From Blastococcus litoris (GTDB taxonomy: Bacteria > Actinomycetota > Actinomycetes > Mycobacteriales > Geodermatophilaceae), in NCBI RefSeq assembly GCF_003075095.1, contig NZ_QCZF01000006.1, positions 225,881 to 289,880 on the forward strand: 64,000 nt of DNA, in the 5' to 3' direction. Under the pieces are notes generated by a model. That model did not search any database and had not been told where the DNA came from. It was given only the letters and a program-made list of their open reading frames with translations. Both the position numbers and the translations under genes were made by a program. Below are positions 57,291-64,000 of the stretch, one piece after another. Position 1 is the stretch's first letter. Each line of letters begins with the position of its first letter.

Positions 57291-57827
57291 CTAGTCCCGG
57301 CGGACCTCGGGGGAGCGCGGCTCGGGCAGCTGGCCCTTCCGCCGCTCCCCGGTCTCCTCGCGGCCCGAGGGCAGTCGCGCCCACACGTGCTTGCGCCCGG
57401 GCCGCTCCTCCCACCCGTACGCCGTGGACAACTGCGCGACGAGGTGCAGACCCATACCGCCCAGCGAGGGGTCCCGGTCGACGGCGGGGACCGGCGGCCG
57501 GTCGGGCGCCTCGTCGCTGAGGTCGAGCAGCCAGCCGCCGGAGCCGGCGACGACGAGGGCGCGCACGTCACCGCCGCCGTGCCGCAGGGCGTTGGAGGCC
57601 AGCTCCTCGAAGACCAGCAGCAGCCCGTCGCGGGCGTCCTCGGTGGAGGCGGCCGACACCGACGGGTGGGCGATCCGGGCCCGCAGGTCGCTGCGGACGC
57701 GCGAGACGACGTGCATCGTCTCCAGCTGCCAGTGCCAGACGTCGCCGGGGACCGACGGCACGGGGGCGCACGGCCACGGGTCGTGGGCGCCGTCGGGGGA
57801 CCGCTCGTCGCCCGTGTCGCGGGCCAT
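57291..57827 (-). CDS. RsbW-like ATP-binding anti-sigma kinase
   Basis: The 178-residue protein has a single HATPase_c domain (about residues 40-155): the N-box is FEELASNALRHG and the G-box LGGMGLHLVA. There is no kinase dimerisation helix, which matches the RsbW/SpoIIAB group of serine kinases that bind sigma factors or phosphorylate anti-sigma antagonists. It has unusual N- and C-terminal extensions of 35 and 25 residues. The ATG is preceded by GGGGGAGGCG. The SpoIIE-type phosphatase at 37.2-39.0 kb is a possible functional partner; no partner anti-anti-sigma gene is next to it. Confidence 0.9.
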   Translation of the reverse strand: MARDTGDERSPDGAHDPWPCAPVPSVPGDVWHWQLETMHVVSRVRSDLRARIAHPSVSAASTEDARDGLLLVFEELASNALRHGGGDVRALVVAGSGGWLLDLSDEAPDRPPVPAVDRDPSLGGMGLHLVAQLSTAYGWEERPGRKHVWARLPSGREETGERRKGQLPEPRSPEVRRD

Positions 57828-57955
57828 CGCCTCCCCCTCGCGTCGCGTCTCGCACCGGAGCCCGGCCGTGCCTGGGCGCGTCCATCCTGACCGATGGTGA
57901 TGCAGCGCGCACCGGCGGGCGGGCGATCGGCACCCGACCAGGCAGACTGTGCCGC

Positions 57956-58645
57956 GTGGAAGCCATGTTGCGCGAGCTGAGCCGCGTCGTCCTGGTGGAC
58001 CGGACGCTCGACGACGTGCTCGGCGACATCACTCGGATCGCGGCCACGGGCATCCCGGGGGCCGAGGCCACGTCGATCACCCTGCTGCGCGACGACAAGG
58101 CCTTCACCGCGGCCTACCACGGGGAGATGGCCCTGGCCGCCGACGAGCTGCAGTACGAGAAGGGTTACGGCCCCTGCATGGACGCCGGCCGGGGCGGGGT
58201 CCTGCTGCGGGTCGACGACATGGACACCGAGACCCGGTGGCCCGACTACGTGGCGAACGTGCGCGCCGCGACCGGCGTGCGCAGCTCGCTGTCGGTGCCC
58301 CTGCCCTACCAGGGCGCCGTCATCGGTGCGCTGAACAACTACTCCTCGGTGCCGGCCGCCTTCGCGACCCCGGAGAGCCTCGAGGCGGGGCTCGAGGTGG
58401 CCGAGGTGGTGGCGATCGCCGTCGCCAACGCCGACGCGCACTGGCAGCTGGGTGAGCAGGCCCGGAACATGCGCCTGGCCATGGACTCGCGTGCAGTGAT
58501 CGAGCAGGCGAAGGGCGTGCTCATGGCCCAGCGCCACGTCGACGCCGACCAGGCGTTCGAGATCCTGCGCGAGGCCTCGCAGCGCTACAACCGCAAGCTG
58601 CGCGACATCGCCCTGGGCATCGTCGAGGGCACCCAGAAGGGCTAG
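57956..58645 (+). CDS. GAF-ANTAR antitermination regulator
   Basis: The 229-residue protein has a GAF sensor domain (about residues 20-165) and a C-terminal ANTAR RNA-binding domain (about 172-225; SRAVIEQAKGVLMAQRHVDADQAF). ANTAR proteins bind paired hexaloop hairpins in nascent RNA and block termination. Such single GAF-ANTAR proteins are frequent in actinobacteria. The start is GTG. It lies divergent from the RsbW-like gene and converges with a nucleoside hydrolase, sharing a CTAG. Confidence 0.92.
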   Translation: MEAMLRELSRVVLVDRTLDDVLGDITRIAATGIPGAEATSITLLRDDKAFTAAYHGEMALAADELQYEKGYGPCMDAGRGGVLLRVDDMDTETRWPDYVANVRAATGVRSSLSVPLPYQGAVIGALNNYSSVPAAFATPESLEAGLEVAEVVAIAVANADAHWQLGEQARNMRLAMDSRAVIEQAKGVLMAQRHVDADQAFEILREASQRYNRKLRDIALGIVEGTQKG

Positions 58646-59583
58646 CGCGCGTCCAGCGACGCCAGCCGCGACACGAGGAACTCCACCGCGGCCGGGCTGT
58701 CCACCGTCTCCGCGACCTCGACGGCGGTGGGCGCCGTCGAGACGGTCCGCCGGTCGACCAGCGTCTGCCCGCGCCCGGAGCCGAGGCCGGTGTCGACGAC
58801 GACGTCGCGCCGCACCGTGCCCAGCGTCCCCGGCACGACCGCCTCGGTGACGGCGAGCGCGTCGTGCACCACCACGCCGGTGGTCCCGTAGGCGGTGCGC
58901 GCGTGGTCGAGGTACTGCTGGAGGATCGCGGCGGCCGTGGCGCCGATCGGCCCCGCCGCGGCGAACCGGGCGATCCCCTCGGCGTCCAGCACCGTGGGCA
59001 GCGTGACGTCGAGGCCCACGAGCACGGTGGGCAGCGTCGACGCCAGGACCGCCTGGGCGGCCTCGGCGTCGGCCCAGACGTTGAACTCCGCGGCCGCCGT
59101 CACGTTGCCCCCGCGGGCGGCCGAGCCGCCCATGACCACGAGCCGCCCGATCCGCGCCGCGGCCTCGGGGAAGACCCGCAGCAGCAGCGCCAGGTTCGTC
59201 AGCGGCCCGACGGCGGCGACGGTGACCGGCTCCGGCGACGTCATCAGCAGCTCGGCCAGCGCCACCACCGCCGGGCGCGGGTCGACCGACGCCGGCGACG
59301 GAGGGAGCTCCACCCCGCCCAGGCCGGCGCTGCCGTGCACGTGGCCGGCGCGCTCGGGCTGCGGGTGCACCAGGGATTCCGCCGCGCCCGCGGCCACCGG
59401 GACGTCGGAGCGCCCGGCCAGGTGCAGCACCCGCAGCGCGTTGTCCGTCGTCCGGTCGAGCTCGACGTTGCCGTGCACCGTCGTGACCAGCCGCAGGTCG
59501 ACCTCCGGGCTGGCCAGCGCCAGCAGGATGGCGAGCGCGTCGTCGATGCCGGGGTCGGTGTCGATCACCAGGGGAGTGGGCAC
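58642..59583 (-). CDS. Inosine/uridine-preferring nucleoside hydrolase
   Basis: The 313-residue enzyme cleaves the N-glycosidic bond of nucleosides. The calcium-binding signature DTDPGIDDAL is near the N-terminus, AAVGPLTNLALLL and FNVWADAEAA follow, and the late VHDALAV carries the further calcium Asp; each is typical of the IunH/RihB family. The GTG start, with AGGA seven bases upstream, fits the family-typical length; a much longer open reading on this strand crosses the transporter gene in a different frame and is not real. It lies downstream of the APC transporter in the same direction, 20 bases apart, suggesting nucleoside or amine use together. Confidence 0.93.
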   Translation of the reverse strand: MPTPLVIDTDPGIDDALAILLALASPEVDLRLVTTVHGNVELDRTTDNALRVLHLAGRSDVPVAAGAAESLVHPQPERAGHVHGSAGLGGVELPPSPASVDPRPAVVALAELLMTSPEPVTVAAVGPLTNLALLLRVFPEAAARIGRLVVMGGSAARGGNVTAAAEFNVWADAEAAQAVLASTLPTVLVGLDVTLPTVLDAEGIARFAAAGPIGATAAAILQQYLDHARTAYGTTGVVVHDALAVTEAVVPGTLGTVRRDVVVDTGLGSGRGQTLVDRRTVSTAPTAVEVAETVDSPAAVEFLVSRLASLDAR

Positions 59584-59603
59584 CGGAGGATCCTGCCAGC
59601 GGG

Positions 59604-60983
59604 TCAGGCGACCGGCTCGGCCGCCTTCTCGCCGGCCGCCTCGTCGCCCGACCCGGGCCGCTCGGAGTTCCGCCACCACGGCGCCTGCGCGAGCAGGTGG
59701 AGGAGCACGCCGACGGCGAGCATCGCCCCGGCGAACAGCCAGGTCCGGCCCTCCTGCTGCCAGAGCAGCAGGACGCAGGACGCGATGGCGAGCACCGGGA
59801 CGACGACGGGGGCGCGGAAGTGGTCGGCCTCCACCCGGTCGCGGCGCAGCACGAGCACCGCGGTGTTGGTGCTGAGGAACACCAGGAGCAGCAGCAGGAC
59901 GACGGTGTTGGCCAGCGTCGCGAGGTCGCCGACCAGGGTGAGCCCCATCGCCACGGCGGTCGTCACGAGGATCGACACCCACGGCGTCCTCCGCTTCGGG
60001 AGCACGCGGCCGAGCGGGCGCGGGAGCAGGCCCTGCTCGGCCATGCCGAAGACCAGGCGGCTGGCCATGATCATCGTGAGCAGCGCGCCGTTGGCGACGG
60101 CCACGAGGGCGATGGCGCTGAACACCTCGTCGGGGATGCCCGCGTCCGCGGCCCGGACGACGTCGAGGAGCGGCCCGGACGAGTCGGCGAGGTCCCCGGG
60201 CGCGAGGACGACCGAGGCGGCGAGGCCGACGAGGACGTAGACCAGGCCGGCGACGAGCAGCGCGCCGAACAGCGCCTTCGGGTAGACCCGCCGGACGTCG
60301 CGCACCTCCTCGGCGACGTTGGCCGAGGTCTCGAACCCGACGAAGGAGTAGTAGGCCAGGAGCGCCGCGGCCAGCACCCCGGAAGCGACCGAGACGCCCT
60401 GCGGGAACTCGGTCACCCGCCCCAGGTCGCCGTCGCCGCGGCCGAGGACGACGGCGCCGAGGACGACGACCAGGAGCAGGCCGGAGAGCTCCACCACCGT
60501 CATGACGACGTTGGCCCGCACGGACTCCTGGATGCCGCGCGCGTTGAGCGCCGCGACCAGGAGCAGGAAGCACAGCGCCGCGGGGACGGCGGGGACCTCG
60601 AGGAACACACCGAGGTAGTCCCCGGCGAACGCGAGGGAGAGCCCCGCCGCGCTGGTGACACCGGCGGCGAGCATGCAGTAGCCCACGAGGAAGGAGACGA
60701 GGGGGCTGCCGAAGGCGCGCTCGGCGAACACCGCGGAGCCGCCCGCACGCGGGTACTTGGTGACGAGCTCGGCGTAGGAGGCCGCGGTGAGGAGCGCGAG
60801 CAGCAGCGCCACCAGCATCGGCGCCCAGACGGCGCCGCCCACCTCGCCGGCGATCACGCCGAACAGCGCGTAGATCCCGGCGCCGAGGACGTCGCCGAGG
60901 ATGAAGAGGAAGAGCAGCTTGCCGCTGACCGCGCGGTGGAGGCGGGTCCCGGACTCGTGGGGCGCGTCGAGGTCGTGCACCAC
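59604..60983 (-). CDS. APC-superfamily amino acid/polyamine permease
   Basis: This 459-residue protein is a membrane transporter with about twelve hydrophobic helices. The first helix carries LGDVLGAGIYALFGV, similar to the substrate-binding loop of APC transporters, and AYYSFVGFETSANVAEE lies in the sixth. The GTG start giving VVHDLDAPHES was preferred because GGAG lies about nine bases upstream; a longer reading extends 42 residues without membrane character. The substrate may be an amino acid; no specific one can be derived. It is probably co-transcribed with the nucleoside hydrolase. Confidence 0.9.
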   Translation of the reverse strand: MVHDLDAPHESGTRLHRAVSGKLLFLFILGDVLGAGIYALFGVIAGEVGGAVWAPMLVALLLALLTAASYAELVTKYPRAGGSAVFAERAFGSPLVSFLVGYCMLAAGVTSAAGLSLAFAGDYLGVFLEVPAVPAALCFLLLVAALNARGIQESVRANVVMTVVELSGLLLVVVLGAVVLGRGDGDLGRVTEFPQGVSVASGVLAAALLAYYSFVGFETSANVAEEVRDVRRVYPKALFGALLVAGLVYVLVGLAASVVLAPGDLADSSGPLLDVVRAADAGIPDEVFSAIALVAVANGALLTMIMASRLVFGMAEQGLLPRPLGRVLPKRRTPWVSILVTTAVAMGLTLVGDLATLANTVVLLLLLVFLSTNTAVLVLRRDRVEADHFRAPVVVPVLAIASCVLLLWQQEGRTWLFAGAMLAVGVLLHLLAQAPWWRNSERPGSGDEAAGEKAAEPVA

Positions 60984-61307
60984 CGAAGTCTCCGGTCGGT
61001 GCCCGGGCGCGGCAATTCGGCGTCTCCCGGACGGGGTGGACCGGCCCGACACGCCGCGCGCGTCGCAGCCGGGACCGGGATGACCGATACCTGCGCACGC
61101 CATTTCCACGCTCAGAATGCGCCGTTTGTCGACAAGTTGCCGCTGCGAAGAAAGGGTCGTCGACCGATTCGGAATTGCTGCGCAACGGTTCGGTCACGCG
61201 CGTTCCAGCTGGTGTCCGGAATGGCCGAGAAAGGACGTCCGCCTCCCTATCTTTCTCCTTGTCCGCAGCACCTTCCCCGGCTGCGGACATGAACTCGAGG
61301 AGGCGAC
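60984..61307. other. Intergenic region upstream of the permease and the repeat-motif hypothetical
   Basis: This 324-base gap holds the divergent control regions of the permease (minus) and the 61308 gene (plus). It is less GC-rich than its neighbours, mainly from 61080 to 61260. A ten-base palindrome TTGTCGACAA lies at 61126-61135. No further gene is supported. Confidence 0.6.
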
Positions 61308-62171
61308 ATGAGCAGCGACCGCGCGACCGCGACGCCTCTCTCCGGCGCCTCCGCCCGCGGCCTGGCCGGGCTGATCGACGTCCTGGACCGCGTGGACGGA
61401 CCGGTGGCCGCCCGACGGCCCCAGCCGCGGCGGACGTCGGCCCACCGTCCCTCCGGCACGCGGACCGGCGCGGTGCGCACCGTCCCCCTGCGCTCGGTCC
61501 AGCCGGCGCCCATGGCCCGGCCCGCCCCCGCACCGCGTGCCTACGTGCTCCCCGAGCCCGAGCGCGCGCCGGTGACCGGTCTCGCCGATCTCGTGCGCCG
61601 CGCGGCCCTCTGGGGCGCCGGTCCCCGGGGTGAGTACCTGGCCTGGCGCCCGCGTCCCGCCGCCACCGGTTCTCCCGCTGCTCGTCCTGCTGCCGCCGCC
61701 GAGCCTGCGGTCCGGCGGCCTGGACGCCTCCGCGGGCTCCTCCGCCGTGCCGCCCTCTGGGGTGCGGGACCCGCCGGCGAGCACCTCGCCTGGGGTCGCC
61801 CCGCCTCCGCGCCGACCCCGAACCAGGTCGATCCGCCCGTGGTGCTGCGCGAGATGCCCAGCACCCCCACCATCCAGCCCGTGGCGTCTTCCCCCGCCGC
61901 GGCGCTCCTTCCCCGCGGTCCGGCGTCGTCGGCCGGCCCGCGAGGATTGCCGCCGGTCCCCCGCGGAGCAGTGGCCGTCCCCGGCATAAGACACGGTGGA
62001 CCGCCTGAACGCTCCCGAGCCACCGGCTGGCCCGTCCACCAGCGGACGTCGCCCGGAGCGACCGGCCTCGTCCGGACCCGCGGTGACCCGGCGCCCTGCC
62101 GGGCCAGGGGTTCTCCCCCGCCGGCGCGGCGCTCCCGGTCAACGGGCTCCGCCTGGAGCTCGTTCCCCTAG
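61308..62171 (+). CDS. Hypothetical protein with duplicated RRAALWGAGP motif
   Basis: The protein (287 residues in this frame) has no recognised domain. It is rich in Ala, Pro and Arg and contains two copies of a 20-residue motif (RRAALWGAGPxGExLAW) at about residues 96-113 and 146-163. GAGGAGG precedes the ATG with good spacing, and codon use up to about base 61980 (residue 225) is typical. Beyond that, rare third positions appear (ATA, AGA, GGT, GAA), so the last 60 residues may not be genuine; a frameshift or a decayed tail is possible. It may be a secreted or nucleoid-type protein, but no signal peptide is visible. Confidence 0.65.
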   Translation: MSSDRATATPLSGASARGLAGLIDVLDRVDGPVAARRPQPRRTSAHRPSGTRTGAVRTVPLRSVQPAPMARPAPAPRAYVLPEPERAPVTGLADLVRRAALWGAGPRGEYLAWRPRPAATGSPAARPAAAAEPAVRRPGRLRGLLRRAALWGAGPAGEHLAWGRPASAPTPNQVDPPVVLREMPSTPTIQPVASSPAAALLPRGPASSAGPRGLPPVPRGAVAVPGIRHGGPPERSRATGWPVHQRTSPGATGLVRTRGDPAPCRARGSPPPARRSRSTGSAWSSFP

Positions 62172-62880
62172 GACCGCCGCAGCAGAGCAGCACTGCGCGA
62201 CCACGGCAGCCAGCCGCTGGACGCCGTCCTCCGTTCGCCCGAGCACGCCGAGACCGGTCACCCCCTTCCCCGGGTGACCGCGACCGACGACCCGGTCCCG
62301 AGCCACCGATCCGCAGGCCGACCCCGGCCGCCTCCGGCTCACCTCCGACGGTGCACGTCCGGCCGCCGACCGACTTCGACGCACGACGGTTCTCGCCTCG
62401 ACCCACCGCCGACTGCCCCCGAGCAGCGCGCGGACCCTCCAGGGAGGCGCAGACGTGTGCGGCGACGCCGGCCCGGCGACCGGAACCGTCGAGGAGGTGG
62501 CCCCAGGTCCTCCCGGTACCCGGAAGGGACGTCCCGTCCCCCGGGTCTCTGACCGGGCCCCGACCTGGCACACGGCGCCGGAGCACGCGCCGGGCGGAGC
62601 CGGCCGCTCGCGGGACCGGTCCGCGGTCCGGCCGCTCGCGGCCCACGATGCTGGACGACGTCGCCTGGCACCGTGACCTGCGTACGGGGGGACGGAGCAC
62701 GTCGTCCCCCACCCCTCCCGCCGACGGGCGGGCGCCTCCCGGAAGCCCCCGGGGGTGCCCGCCCCGGCCAGGAGCCACCCCGGTGCCGCGCCGCGGAGCG
62801 CGGGCCGGGATGCTGGGACCGGACATCCGGCGCCCGCCGGACGGTGTGTGACCGGCTGGCCCGCGTGGAAGGAACCGACC
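61990..62880. other. Region with no supported gene (possibly decayed)
   Basis: From about 61990 to the next gene no frame shows sustained actinobacterial codon use. One short run in another frame (62087-62168) has coding-like third positions and reads GQGFSPAGAALPVNGLRLEL, but it follows directly on an in-frame TGA and is not preceded by a start. Candidate small readings at 62455-62676 and 62649-62851 lack a ribosome-binding site and have mixed codon use. Remnants of a frameshifted gene or spacer DNA are the likely content. Confidence 0.55.
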
Positions 62881-64000
62881 GTGACCGCCCCCGAGCCGCT
62901 GACCGGCTCCCGCGAGGGGCGGCTGGCGGCGGTGCGGCGGCTCGAACCGACCGCGCTCGGCTCCCGCGCCCTCCAGCGGTTGACCGGCATCGCTGCCCGC
63001 CTCCTCGGCGCCGACGGCGCCTGGGTCTCCCTCGTGGGCGACGTCCAGACCGTCGTCGGCGCGCACGGCCTGCCGTCGGGCAGCCTCGGCCGGCAGATCC
63101 CGTTGACCGAGTCGATCTGCGCGGTGGTGCTCGACGGGGGAATGGAGCCGCTCGTGGTGGCCGACGCCGCCGCCGACGCCCGGATCTCCGCTCTGCCGCC
63201 GGTCGCCGACGGCCCGGTCGGTGCGCTGGTCGCCGTCCCGCTCGTCGTCTTCGACGGTTCCCCCGTCGGGACCCTGACCGCGTTCACCTCCGCGCCCCGG
63301 CGGTGGACCGAGGGCGAGATCACGCTCCTCCGCCAGCTCGCCGACTCGGTCGCCACCGAGCTCGAGCTCTCCGCCCTGGGCCGGGAGTTCGAGGCCCACC
63401 GGCTGCGCGTCGAGCTCGCCATCGACGCCGCCGAGATCGGCAGCTTCGACTGGGACCTGGTCACCCGCCGGCTGGTGTGGGACGACCGCCTCGTCGAGAT
63501 CTTCGGCTACGACCGCGCCACGTTCGACGAGACGATCGAGGCGTTCCGGGCCCGGGTCCACCCCGAGGACCGTGACCGGGTGGCGGATGCGCTGCAGGCC
63601 GCCATCGACACCTGCGGCGAGTACGACGCCGAGTTCCGCATCGTGCTCCCCACCGGGGAGACCCGCTGGATCCAGGGTCGCGGCCGCGCGCTCCCGGACG
63701 ACCGCGGGGTCGCGGTGCGGCTGGTCGGCGCGGGCTTCGACACCACGGAGCAGCGGCACGGCGACGCCCGCGTCGCCCGCGTGCTCGAGGTGATGAAGTC
63801 GGCCTTCTTCTCCCTCGACCCGGAATGGCGCTTCACCTACGTCAACGCCGAGGCGGAGCGGGTCCTCGCCAGCACGCGGGAGAAGCTGCTCGGCGGCTCC
63901 GTCTGGGAGCTGTTCCCGGCGGCCGTGGGCAGCGACTTCGAGGCCAACTACCGCGCGGCCGCGGAGACGGGGGAGGAGCGGGTCTTCGAGGCCTACTACC
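62881..64000 (+). CDS. GAF-PAS-PAS signalling protein (C-terminus beyond window)
   Basis: The first 373 residues of a multi-domain sensor are visible, without a stop codon before the window end. A GAF domain (about residues 20-165; SLVGDVQTVVGAHGLP, LTESICAVVLDGGMEPLVV) is followed by a PAS domain of the PAS_3 type (about 178-300; IGSFDWDL, HPEDRDRV, RWIQGRGRAL) and a second PAS domain (about 305 onward; FFSLDPEWRFTYVNAEAE). The likely C-terminal output, by family, is a SpoIIE-type phosphatase or a kinase, but this is not seen. The GTG start was chosen because GGAAGGA lies eight bases upstream, and good codon use starts exactly here. Confidence 0.85.
   Translation, partial: MTAPEPLTGSREGRLAAVRRLEPTALGSRALQRLTGIAARLLGADGAWVSLVGDVQTVVGAHGLPSGSLGRQIPLTESICAVVLDGGMEPLVVADAAADARISALPPVADGPVGALVAVPLVVFDGSPVGTLTAFTSAPRRWTEGEITLLRQLADSVATELELSALGREFEAHRLRVELAIDAAEIGSFDWDLVTRRLVWDDRLVEIFGYDRATFDETIEAFRARVHPEDRDRVADALQAAIDTCGEYDAEFRIVLPTGETRWIQGRGRALPDDRGVAVRLVGAGFDTTEQRHGDARVARVLEVMKSAFFSLDPEWRFTYVNAEAERVLASTREKLLGGSVWELFPAAVGSDFEANYRAAAETGEERVFEAYY

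Noticed and set aside
62455-62851. Small readings at 62455-62676 and 62649-62851 as genes
   Set aside because: No ribosome-binding site, mixed third-position base use, Pro/Arg-rich translations without any motif.

Overview
The window reads as a chromosomal segment of a very GC-rich actinobacterium. GTG starts are frequent, third codon positions are almost always G or C, and gene families are typical of Frankia/Geodermatophilaceae-type soil actinomycetes (SrtE sortase with LAxTG substrates, PstP/PknA/FhaA cluster, GAF-ANTAR, PASTA kinases, DyP-type EfeB). Placement in Geodermatophilaceae (Blastococcus/Geodermatophilus/Modestobacter-like) is inference. The pknA-pbpA-rodA-pstP-fhaB-fhaA order followed by tRNA-Leu matches the oriC-proximal arrangement known from Mycobacterium. 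Two identical parS-like palindromes, 16 kb apart, fit an origin-proximal location.

Layout. 1-6.2 kb (minus strand): start of pknA, then pbpA, rodA, pstP, fhaB and fhaA, the cell-wall growth and Ser/Thr phosphorylation operon, in largely overlapping frames. 6.4 kb: tRNA-Leu(CAG) with its own terminator. 6.5-9.1 kb: a two-component system divergent from a VanY-type D,D-carboxypeptidase. 9.1-17.8 kb: housekeeping and metabolic genes (DUF1707 protein, flavin/PNPOx-type protein, acyl-CoA dehydrogenase divergent from its likely TetR regulator, GNAT, aldose epimerase, MOSC, S4, RNB, aminotransferase plus omega-amidase). 17.8-20.4 kb: a four-module NhaA antiporter fusion. 20.4-30.2 kb: DUF2382 stress protein, CYTH-CHAD, metallophosphoesterase, TetR, 6-phosphofructokinase divergent from a GntR regulator, GlsB-like membrane protein, metallo-beta-lactamase-fold hydrolase and enoyl-CoA hydratase. 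30.4-33.7 kb: the efeUOB iron uptake operon behind an IdeR-like box. 33.9-39.0 kb: two tandem PknA-like kinases with one PASTA domain each, followed by a PAS-GAF-PP2C phosphatase. 39.9-41.2 kb: cinA.

41.2-45.9 kb (minus strand) is the most distinctive accessory region. It holds a small membrane protein, a class E sortase, two tandemly duplicated LAYTG-anchored proteins built from internal Asn/Gln-rich repeats, and a secreted Ser/Thr-rich protein. This looks like a self-contained surface-display module. 46.0-46.7 kb is an RHH/Doc-like toxin-antitoxin pair whose Doc protein has lost the catalytic Fic residues and which lies behind a perfect operator palindrome.

46.7-57.3 kb: an AidB-like acyl-CoA dehydrogenase, then genes centred on cyclic-di-GMP (PAS-GGDEF-EAL, NYN-domain protein, membrane GGDEF protein, PilZ protein), then two overlapping dynamin-like GTPase genes. 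57.3-64 kb: RsbW-like anti-sigma kinase, GAF-ANTAR antiterminator, nucleoside hydrolase, APC permease, a hypothetical protein with a repeated motif, about 0.7-0.9 kb of apparently non-coding or decayed DNA, and the start of a GAF-PAS-PAS signalling protein that runs off the window. No CRISPR array, insertion sequence, prophage or rRNA gene was seen.
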